Shown here in pieces: positions 57,773 through 64,000 of a DNA stretch of 64,000 nt. The notes below the pieces were generated by a model. It was not told where the DNA came from. It searched no databases and saw only the letters and a program-made list of their open reading frames with translations. The number at the start of each line of letters is the position of its first letter. Position 1 is the stretch's first letter. The stretch lies in contig NZ_CP123228.1 in assembly GCF_029855045.1 (NCBI RefSeq), forward strand, positions 5,456,001 through 5,520,000, given 5' to 3'. Source of the DNA: Piscinibacter sp. XHJ-5 (GTDB lineage Bacteria > Pseudomonadota > Gammaproteobacteria > Burkholderiales > Burkholderiaceae_C). Position numbers and translations under genes: made by a program.

Positions 57773-58582
57773 ATGCACGCCGACTCCGCACCACCGATCA
57801 CCGACAACGCCGCGCCGCGTCCCAGCGACACCTACGTGCAGTCGTTCGCGCGCGGCCTCCAGGTGATCCGCTCGTTCAGCGCGCAGGCGCCGCAGCAGAC
57901 GCTGTCCGAAGTGGCGCAGCGCACGGGCCTCACGCGTGCCGGCGCGCGGCGCATCCTGCTCACGCTCGAAAGCCTGGGCTATGTGCGCTGCCAGGGTCGG
58001 CAGTTCAGCCTGGCGCCGCGCATCCTCGATCTCGGCTTTGCATATCTCTCGTCGCTGCCGCTGTGGAACCTCGCCGAGCCGGTGATGGAGCGCCTGGTCG
58101 AGGAGATCAAGGAGTCGTGCTCGGCCGCGGTGCTCGACGGCGCCGAAATCGTCTATGTGCTGCGCATCCCGACCCACAAGATCATGAGCATCAACCTGGG
58201 CATCGGCAGCCGGCTGCCCGCGCACTGCACGTCGATGGGACGAATGCTGCTCGCCGATCTGGCGCCCGCGGCGCTCGACGCGCTGCTGCGCGAGAACCCG
58301 CCGACGCGCCACACCGAGCGCACCATCGTCGACCTGCGCCAGCTCAGGGCCGAGCTGGCCACGGTGCGACAGCAAGGCTGGTGCCTCGTCAACCAGGAGC
58401 TCGAGGAAGGACTGGTCTCGCTGTCGGCGCCGATTCGCGACCGCGCCGGCCGAGTCATCGCGGCGATGAACGTCAGCGGCCAAGTCAACCGCACGTCGCC
58501 GGCGCACATGCTCGAGCACTTCCTGCCCAAGCTGCGCGCGGCGGCCGACGAGATCTCGCAGATGCTGCAACCGAAGCCATGA
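57773..58582 (+). CDS. IclR-family regulator (PcaR/PobR-like)
   Basis: The 269-aa regulator has an N-terminal winged helix ([47 protein letters not shown], shown in part) and a C-terminal GAF-like effector domain (~100-265) with [20 protein letters not shown]. The best match in style is PcaR/PcaU/PobR, which control protocatechuate or 4-hydroxybenzoate catabolism, but no such genes lie in this window. The downstream secreted protein overlaps by four bases and may be its cotranscribed neighbour; the divergent AIM24 gene is 65 bases away. Confidence 0.9.
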   Translation: MHADSAPPITDNAAPRPSDTYVQSFARGLQVIRSFSAQAPQQTLSEVAQRTGLTRAGARRILLTLESLGYVRCQGRQFSLAPRILDLGFAYLSSLPLWNLAEPVMERLVEEIKESCSAAVLDGAEIVYVLRIPTHKIMSINLGIGSRLPAHCTSMGRMLLADLAPAALDALLRENPPTRHTERTIVDLRQLRAELATVRQQGWCLVNQELEEGLVSLSAPIRDRAGRVIAAMNVSGQVNRTSPAHMLEHFLPKLRAAADEISQMLQPKP

Positions 58583-59088
58583 AACGTCGACCCGTCCTCG
58601 TCGCCTCGCTGTGCCTGCTGGCCATGGCGGCAGGCGCGCAGACCCCCGCCCAGTCCCAGTCACCCGACCTGTTCGACTTCTGGATCGGCGACTGGGACGT
58701 GTCGTGGACCAACGCCGACGGCAGCCGGGGCCAGGGCCGCAACCGCATCGCGAAAGTGCTCGACGGCAGCGTCATCGAAGAGAACTTCGAAGCCGCGCCG
58801 GACGCCACGTCGCCGGCCTTCAAGGGGCGCTCGCTGTCCGTGCTGCACAAGGCGACCGGCGTGTGGCGCCAGGCGTGGACCGACAACCAGGGCGGCTACT
58901 TCTCGTTCACGGCGCAGGTCGACGGCGACAGGCGCATCTTCATCACCGACATGGCGAAGGCGACGGCGCAGCGCATGGTGTTCCATGCCATCCGGTCCGA
59001 TTCGCTCACCTGGGACTGGGAGCGCACCGACGACGGCGGCAAGAGCTGGAAGCTGCTGTGGCGGATCCAGTACAAGCGGCGGTCGTGA
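58579..59088 (+). CDS. secreted protein of unknown function (DUF1579-like)
   Basis: The 169-aa product has a signal peptide ending AAGAQ and a beta-rich body beginning FDFWIGDWDVSWTNADG and containing FEAAPDATSPAFKGRSLSVLH and ERTDDGGKSWKLLWRIQYKR, quoted in part. The FWIGDW start and pattern of strands suggest a lipocalin/calycin-like fold as in DUF1579 proteins. Ligand is unknown. The ATG overlaps the IclR gene stop (ATGA), implying translational coupling. Confidence 0.8.
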   Translation: MKRRPVLVASLCLLAMAAGAQTPAQSQSPDLFDFWIGDWDVSWTNADGSRGQGRNRIAKVLDGSVIEENFEAAPDATSPAFKGRSLSVLHKATGVWRQAWTDNQGGYFSFTAQVDGDRRIFITDMAKATAQRMVFHAIRSDSLTWDWERTDDGGKSWKLLWRIQYKRRS

Positions 59089-59098
59089 CGGCTTGGCC

Positions 59099-60217
59099 TC
59101 ACAGAACGCCGAGCGCATCCTCCGCATCCACCCACGGCAGCTTCAACGCCTTGGCCACCGGCTCGCACGTCACCCGCCCGCGGTGCACGTTGAGCCCGCG
59201 GCGCAGGTGCACGTCGTCGATCAGCGCCTTCTCGCCCTTGGCCGCCAGCGCGAGTCCGAACGGCAGCGTGGCGTGGTTCAGCGCATGGCTCGAAGTGGCC
59301 GGCACGGCACCCGGCATGTTGGCGACGCAGTAGTGGATGATGTCGTCGACCTCGTAGGTCGGCGCGTCGTGGGTCGTGGGGCGCGAGGTCTCGAAGCAGC
59401 CGCCCTGGTCGATGGCCACGTCGACGAGCACGCTGCGCGGGCGCATCAGCTTCAGCATCGCACGGGTTACCAGCTTCGGCGCGCTTGCGCCCGGAATGAG
59501 CACGGCGCCGATCACCACGTCGGCGGCCTGCAATTCCTCCTCGATGGTCGCGACGCTCGAGTAGCGCGTGCGCACGCGGCCCTGGAACAACTCGTCGAGC
59601 TGGCGCAGGCGCGGCAAGGACCGATCGAGGATGGTGAGCTCGCAGCCCAGTCCCGCGGCCATCCGCGCCGCATGCGTGCCGACGACGCCGCCGCCCAGCA
59701 CCACCACGCGCGCCGGCGGCACGCCGGGCACGCCCCCGAGCAGCAGCCCCTTGCCGCCGCCGGTCTTGCGCAGCGAGAAGGCCGCCGCCTCGACCGCCAG
59801 CCGTCCCGCCACCTCGCTCATCGGCGCCAGCAGCGGCAGACCCCCACGCTCGTCGGTGACAGTTTCGTAGGCGACTGCCGTGCAGCCCGATTCGAGCAGG
59901 CCATGCGCCTGCTGCGGATCGGGCGCGAGGTGCAGGTAGGTGAACAGGATCTGGCCCTTGCGCAGCTTCTTCCACTCGCCGGGTTGCGGCTCCTTCACCT
60001 TGACGATCATCTCCGCGCCGGCGAACACCTCGTCGGCCGAGTCGACGATGCGCCCGCCCGCCGCAAGGTAGGTCGCATCGGCCGCGCCGATGCCGGCGCC
60101 GGCGCCCGTCTGCACGAGCACGTCGTGACCGTGGGCGACGTATTCACGCACGGCCATCGGCGTGAGGCCGACCCGGTGCTCCTGGACCTTGATCTCCTTG
60201 GGTACACCGACGCGCAT
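59099..60217 (-). CDS. ald: alanine dehydrogenase
   Basis: Ald interconverts L-alanine and pyruvate plus ammonia with NAD. The 372-aa sequence has [48 protein letters not shown] (catalytic Lys and His regions), the Rossmann motif [20 protein letters not shown] and [52 protein letters not shown], quoted in part. GGAGG precedes the ATG. It is a stand-alone minus-strand gene, converging with the secreted protein gene and 108 bases downstream of the aldehyde dehydrogenase. Confidence 0.96.
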   Translation of the reverse strand: MRVGVPKEIKVQEHRVGLTPMAVREYVAHGHDVLVQTGAGAGIGAADATYLAAGGRIVDSADEVFAGAEMIVKVKEPQPGEWKKLRKGQILFTYLHLAPDPQQAHGLLESGCTAVAYETVTDERGGLPLLAPMSEVAGRLAVEAAAFSLRKTGGGKGLLLGGVPGVPPARVVVLGGGVVGTHAARMAAGLGCELTILDRSLPRLRQLDELFQGRVRTRYSSVATIEEELQAADVVIGAVLIPGASAPKLVTRAMLKLMRPRSVLVDVAIDQGGCFETSRPTTHDAPTYEVDDIIHYCVANMPGAVPATSSHALNHATLPFGLALAAKGEKALIDDVHLRRGLNVHRGRVTCEPVAKALKLPWVDAEDALGVL

Positions 60218-60325
60218 CTTCGCCTCCGGGAACGTGGCCCACTGCCACGATCCTCAGTCTAGGAAGCGCTTCGCCGGATTTTCTTTCGTTCGACCTGCGG
60301 TTTTACCCTCGTTCACACCGCAGAT

Positions 60326-61699
60326 TCACACCGTGCGCAGATGCCAGGCCTTGGGCCGCGTGAAGGTCTGGATGCCGTAGGTCGACAGCGTGAGGCCGAT
60401 GCCCGAATCGCCGCAGCCCGACCAGGGCAGGCGCGGACTGACGCGGTCGCAGCAGTTCCAGTACACCGAGCCGGCCGTCACCTGCGCAAGCAGGCGCTTG
60501 GCCCGGTGCTCGTCGGGCGAATACACGCCCGCCGTGAGGCCGTAGCGCGTGTCGTTCATGAGCGCCACCGCCTCCTCGTCGCCGCTGACCTTGCAGATGC
60601 CGATGATCGGCCCGAAGCTTTCCTCGCGCATGAGCTCCATGGTGTGGTCGGTCTCGGTGAACACCGTCGGCTCGAACCAGTGGCCCGGCCGGTCGATGCG
60701 GTGTCCGCCGACCCGCAGCGTGGCGCCCTTGGCCAGCGCATCGGCGACCTGCGCTTCGAGCACCGCCAGCTGCGGCGCACGGGTGATCGGGCCGATGTAG
60801 GTCGATTCGTCGGTCGGGTCGCCGACCTTGAGCCCGCGCACCACGTCGAGGAAGGCCTCGACGAAGGCATCGTGGACCCGCTCGTGCACGTAGATGCGCT
60901 CGACCGAGCAGCAGCTCTGCCCGCTGTTGTACATGGCCCCGTCGGCCAGCGATTCGGCGGCCGCCTGCACGTCGGCATCGTCGCAGACGTAGCTCGGATC
61001 CTTGCCGCCGAGCTCGAGCTGCAGCTTGACCAGGCGCTGGCCGAGCGCTGCGGCGATGCGCGCCCCGGTGGCATGCGAGCCGGTGAAGAACAGGCCGTCG
61101 ATGCGCTGCTCGACCAGCGCCGCACCGACCTCGCCGCCGCCCACCAGCGCGATGAACGCATCGGCCGGCACACCCGCTTCGTGCAGCAGCCGCGCGATCT
61201 GCAGCCCCGTGAGCGTGGCGTGCTCCGACGGCTTGTAGAGCACGGTGTTGCCGGTGAGCAGCGCCGGCACGAAGACGTTGCTGCCGACGAAGTACGGGTA
61301 GTTCCAGGCCGAGATGTTCGCGATGACGCCGAGCGGCTCGTGGCTGATGCGCTCGGTGATGTCGGCTTCGGCCAGCACCGTCTCGGACGCGATGCTGCGC
61401 TCGGCCTGCGCGAGAAAGAAGTCGAGCCGCACCTGCAGTCCGTTGATCTCGTTGCGCGACTGGCGGATCGGCTTACCGACCTCGGCCGTCAGCGTCGCCG
61501 CCAGGGATTCGACCTGCGCCGCCAGCGCATCGCGAAAGCGTGCGATGCAGGCCTTGCGCTGCGCGATCGGCGTGGCGTGCCAGGCCGGCTGCGCGGCGCG
61601 GGCGCGCTCGGCCTTGGCGGCCACGGCGGCGGCGTCATCGGCCGGCACTTCGGCGATCAGTGCATCGTTGGCAGGGTTGTAAACCTTCAGGCTGTTCAT
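60326..61699 (-). CDS. NAD(P)-dependent aldehyde dehydrogenase
   Basis: The 457-aa enzyme oxidises an aldehyde to the acid. It shows NISAWNYPYFVGSNVFVPALLTGNTVLYKPSEH, LELGGKDPSYV (Glu229) and the nucleophile motif GQSCCS (Cys263), with MREESFGPIIGI near the end. It is the last gene of an operon with a gamma-glutamyl hydrolase, an iron alcohol dehydrogenase and an ABC binding protein, suggesting oxidation of an amino- or hydroxy-aldehyde such as gamma-glutamyl-gamma-aminobutyraldehyde. Its start overlaps the puuD-like gene stop by four bases. Substrate specificity cannot be read from the sequence. Confidence 0.92.
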   Translation of the reverse strand: MNSLKVYNPANDALIAEVPADDAAAVAAKAERARAAQPAWHATPIAQRKACIARFRDALAAQVESLAATLTAEVGKPIRQSRNEINGLQVRLDFFLAQAERSIASETVLAEADITERISHEPLGVIANISAWNYPYFVGSNVFVPALLTGNTVLYKPSEHATLTGLQIARLLHEAGVPADAFIALVGGGEVGAALVEQRIDGLFFTGSHATGARIAAALGQRLVKLQLELGGKDPSYVCDDADVQAAAESLADGAMYNSGQSCCSVERIYVHERVHDAFVEAFLDVVRGLKVGDPTDESTYIGPITRAPQLAVLEAQVADALAKGATLRVGGHRIDRPGHWFEPTVFTETDHTMELMREESFGPIIGICKVSGDEEAVALMNDTRYGLTAGVYSPDEHRAKRLLAQVTAGSVYWNCCDRVSPRLPWSGCGDSGIGLTLSTYGIQTFTRPKAWHLRTV

Positions 61700-62472
61700 C
61701 GTTCTTTCGACGCCTGCACGGCGCCCAGGAAGTCGTCGAGGATCGCGGCGTCGTCCAGCGTGCCCCAGTCGGCGCGGTGGAACTCGGGATGCCATTGCAC
61801 GGCGGCCACGTAGCTGTCGCCGGGTCGCCGCACCGCTTCGATCAGGCCGTCGCCGACGGAGCGAGCCTCGACGACGAAGCCGCTGGCCAGATCCTTGATG
61901 GCCTGGTGGTGCACGCTGTTGACCCGGGCTCGCGCGACGCCGGCGTACATCTGCGCCAGCCGCGACCCCGGCACGAACTCGATCTCGTGGAAATGGCGGT
62001 CGTACAGGCTGGCCTCGCGGTGCGACGCCGCATCGGGGCGCTGCGTCGCGATGTCCTGGTACAGCGTGCCGCCGAAGGCCACGTTCAGCAGCTGCAGGCC
62101 GCGGCACACGCCGAACACCGGCTTGCACTCGGCGATGAACGCGGCCGCCAGAGCCTTCTCGTAATCGTCGCGCACGCGGTCGCCGCTCCAGCGCTCCTGC
62201 AGCGGCGTCTCGCCATAGCTGCCCGGCCAGACGTCGGAGCCGCCTTCGAGCACCAGACCGTCGAGCCAGCGCGCGTAATGCGCGAGGGTGGCGTCGCCGC
62301 GGCGCGTGTCGCCTTCGGGGTCGGGAATCATCACGGCGAGTGCGCCGCTCGACATGACCCAGTGGGCCACGGACTGCTCGATGTACTGCAGCGTCTTGCC
62401 GGTGAAGATGGGGCGCGCCGGATCAGCGTGGAAGAAGCAGGCGCTGATGCCGATCTTGAGGCGCTCGTCCAT
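61696..62472 (-). CDS. gamma-glutamyl-gamma-aminobutyrate hydrolase-like (class I glutamine amidotransferase)
   Basis: The 258-aa protein belongs to peptidase C26. The nucleophile elbow is FGVCRGLQLLN (Cys123) and the His-x-Glu pair is in QWHPEFH. PuuD-type enzymes cleave gamma-glutamyl-GABA to glutamate and GABA in putrescine breakdown. The adjacent aldehyde dehydrogenase supports a polyamine or amino-aldehyde pathway, but no puuA or puuB gene is in the window, so other gamma-glutamyl amides are possible. It overlaps the alcohol dehydrogenase stop by one base (TGATG). Confidence 0.88.
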   Translation of the reverse strand: MDERLKIGISACFFHADPARPIFTGKTLQYIEQSVAHWVMSSGALAVMIPDPEGDTRRGDATLAHYARWLDGLVLEGGSDVWPGSYGETPLQERWSGDRVRDDYEKALAAAFIAECKPVFGVCRGLQLLNVAFGGTLYQDIATQRPDAASHREASLYDRHFHEIEFVPGSRLAQMYAGVARARVNSVHHQAIKDLASGFVVEARSVGDGLIEAVRRPGDSYVAAVQWHPEFHRADWGTLDDAAILDDFLGAVQASKER

Positions 62473-63605
62473 CACAGGGCGGCTTCGAAGAAGCGCTCGA
62501 AGTCGGCTGCCGTGCAGGGCCGCGGATTGGTCTGGTGACAGATGTCGGCCAGGGCCAGCTCGACCAGCCGCGGCAGCTGCTCGCGCCGCACGCCTCGCTG
62601 CGCCAGGCCGCCGCTGATGCCGATGTCGGCCTTCAGCTGCCGCAGCCACGGCACGAACGCCTGGCCGCCCCCTGCCAGGCCGCACACGTGCGCCAGCTCG
62701 TCGAACTTGTGCGGCACGGCCTCGAAGTTCCACGCGAGCACGGTATCGATCATCAGCGCGTTGGCCAGGCCGTGGTGCAGGTCGCACACGGCACCCAGCG
62801 CATGCGCGCAGGCGTGCACCGCACCCAGGTCCTTCTGGAAGGCGATCGCGCCCATCATCGAGGCCATCAGCATGTCGCCGCGGGCCGCGAGGTCGCCCGG
62901 CTCGGCCACCGCCGTGCGCAGCGAGCGCGCGGCGATGCGCGTGCCTTCCAGAGCGATGCCGTCGCACAGCGGGTGGTAGGCCGGCGACAGGTAGCTCTCG
63001 ACGTTGTGGGTCAGCGCGTCCATGCCGGTCGCGGCCGTCACCGCCGGCGGCAGGCCCAGCGTGAGCTCCGGATCTGCGAACACCGCCCGCGCGAGCAGCT
63101 GCGGCGAGAACACGATGCGCTTCACGTGCGTGTCGTCTTCCGAGACGACGCTCGATCGGCCGACCTCGGAGCCGGTGCCCGCGGTGGTCGGCAGCGCGAC
63201 GAAGTGCGGCAACGGATGGACGATGGGCCGCACCTGCGGGTGGTCCCACACGTACTCCAGGACGTGGCCTTCGTGCACCGCCATTACCCCGACCACCTTG
63301 GCGACGTCCAGCGCCGCGCCCCCGCCGAAGCCGATGAGGCTGTCGGCGCGGTGCTGCTTGAAGGCCTGCGCGCCGGCCATCACCTGGCTGGCCGTCGGAT
63401 TGCCGAAGACGCCGTCGAACACCGCGACCTCCAGGCCGTCGAGGTGGCTGCGGAATTCGGCCAGCACCGGCAGCGCGGCCAGCGCCCGGTCGGTGACGAT
63501 GAGCGGACGGCGGCAACCGGCCTGGCGCAGGTGATCGGCGACCCCCTTGCGCGCGCCGGCGCCGAAGTGGATGGCCGTCGGGAAGGCGAAGCGGTGGAGG
63601 GTCAT
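62472..63605 (-). CDS. iron-containing alcohol dehydrogenase (group III)
   Basis: The 377-aa enzyme has the N-terminal NAD-binding GFGGGAALDVAKVVGV, TTAGTGSEVG, and the metal-binding region GMDALTHNVESYLSP and HACAHALGAVCDLHHGLANALM with the family histidines (HALG and HHG). It reduces or oxidises a short-chain alcohol/aldehyde such as 4-hydroxybutyrate. Its ATG at 63605 overlaps the upstream ABC binding-protein stop by four bases. An upstream in-frame ATG (63653) would lie inside that gene and is rejected. Confidence 0.93.
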   Translation of the reverse strand: MTLHRFAFPTAIHFGAGARKGVADHLRQAGCRRPLIVTDRALAALPVLAEFRSHLDGLEVAVFDGVFGNPTASQVMAGAQAFKQHRADSLIGFGGGAALDVAKVVGVMAVHEGHVLEYVWDHPQVRPIVHPLPHFVALPTTAGTGSEVGRSSVVSEDDTHVKRIVFSPQLLARAVFADPELTLGLPPAVTAATGMDALTHNVESYLSPAYHPLCDGIALEGTRIAARSLRTAVAEPGDLAARGDMLMASMMGAIAFQKDLGAVHACAHALGAVCDLHHGLANALMIDTVLAWNFEAVPHKFDELAHVCGLAGGGQAFVPWLRQLKADIGISGGLAQRGVRREQLPRLVELALADICHQTNPRPCTAADFERFFEAAL

Positions 63606-64000
63606 GGCTGCTGCACCTGCACCCAGCGCAGCTCCAGGGTGTCGCTGGGCCACTGGACCGCACGCACCCTCTTGTTCATCGCCCAGGTCAGCGTGCGGCG
63701 GTAGAGGGGGATGTAGACCAGCTCGTCGCGCAGCAGCCGCAAGCTGGTGGCGACCATCGCGCGGCGGCGTGTCAGGTCGGGCTCGACGCGGATGTCGTCG
63801 ATGAGCTTGTCGATCGCCGCATTCGAGTAGCGCCCGGCGTTGAAGGTGCCTCCGCCGTCCTTGTCCCAGGTATGGAACAGCGCGTTCAGCGACGCCCAGG
63901 CATCGATGGCGGGTGTCCAGCCGAATTCGATGAAGCTGGCCGTGGCCTGGCTCAGCTTGGGAAAGAACTGGTTGGTGGGCGCCGAGCGCAAGGTGGTGCG
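63602..64000 (-). CDS. family 5 (peptide/opine-type) ABC transporter substrate-binding protein, C-terminal part
   Basis: The reading frame enters from the window edge and covers the last ~132 residues. It contains PAIDAWASLNALFHTW, a GRYSNAAIDKLIDDIRVEPDLTRRRAMVATSLRLLRDELVYIPLYR segment (in part) and ends WVQVQQP. This is the C-terminal lobe of DppA/OppA-type periplasmic binding proteins, with the typical NPAIDALI and VYIPLY motifs. It is the first visible gene of the minus-strand catabolic operon, so it probably imports the substrate of the downstream enzymes. Confidence 0.85.
   Translation of the reverse strand, partial: RTTLRSAPTNQFFPKLSQATASFIEFGWTPAIDAWASLNALFHTWDKDGGGTFNAGRYSNAAIDKLIDDIRVEPDLTRRRAMVATSLRLLRDELVYIPLYRRTLTWAMNKRVRAVQWPSDTLELRWVQVQQP

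Noticed and set aside
60295..60323. A terminator between the aldehyde dehydrogenase and ald genes
   Set aside because: Only a 7-base stem with a 15-base loop and no T-run; too weak to support.

Overview
The window is very GC-rich, almost fully coding DNA, and no intergenic gap exceeds 300 bases. Gene content suggests a chromosomal segment of a betaproteobacterium of order Burkholderiales (Rubrivivax/Leptothrix/Comamonadaceae-like). Supporting signs are an endonuclease-type MutL, Bug-type tripartite tricarboxylate transporters, a paired PA2778/PA2779 module, an ntrBC-glnA block, and REP-like elements of a kind I associate with this group. No tRNA, rRNA, CRISPR array, phage or complete IS element was seen. 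Database similarity was not checked; calls rest on motifs, gene order and remembered family sequences.

Layout. 1-9 kb: housekeeping and small accessory genes: mutL 3' part, a lipoprotein hydrolase, an RluF-like pseudouridine synthase, a GNAT, a TauE/SafE permease with a PA2778/PA2779 pair, a Bcr/CflA exporter and miaA. 8.4-12.7 kb: a LolD-like ATPase, an FtsX-like permease and an AttH/CrtC-like protein in one overlapping operon. 12.7-17.6 kb: a MarR-controlled EmrAB-type tripartite efflux operon with its own outer membrane factor. 17.8-21.4 kb: an ABC exporter, an OmpA lipoprotein and thyA. 21.4-30.1 kb: a propionyl-CoA to succinyl-CoA operon (mcm, a GIY-YIG::MeaB fusion, pccB, pccA, a VOC epimerase-like gene) opposite a GntR regulator. 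30.2-31.3 kb: folA and a DUF4337 protein.

31.4-50.2 kb is the most interesting region. It holds a tripartite tricarboxylate transporter, a kinase-like/BON protein, a Crp/Fnr regulator, a ThDP enzyme of the oxalyl-CoA decarboxylase/2-hydroxyacyl-CoA lyase superfamily, a canonical formyl-CoA:oxalate CoA-transferase (Frc), a beta-alpha ADP-forming acyl-CoA ligase, and a NAD-linked molybdenum/tungsten formate dehydrogenase. An unknown 104-aa protein, a SucCD/malate-thiokinase-like pair, a PanE-like reductase and a CbbR-like LysR regulator follow. Together these look like an uptake, CoA-activation and C1-cleavage pathway for oxalate or a 2-hydroxyacid, with formate burned to CO2. Two identical 19-base sites with an FNR-type palindrome sit before the transporter operon and in the crp/ThDP-enzyme divergent gap, suggesting one small regulon.

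50.2-55.2 kb: ntrC, ntrB, a DUF4124 protein and glnA, with a likely sigma-54 promoter and NtrC sites upstream of glnA. 55.2-59.1 kb: a CinA-domain protein, an EI24 membrane protein, an AIM24 protein, an IclR regulator and a secreted hypothetical. 59.1-64 kb: alanine dehydrogenase, then a minus-strand catabolic operon (peptide-type ABC binding protein, iron alcohol dehydrogenase, gamma-glutamyl hydrolase, aldehyde dehydrogenase) that runs off the window. The remaining short gaps (6084-6241, 19636-19779, 45812-45905, 60218-60325) show no feature I can firmly support.
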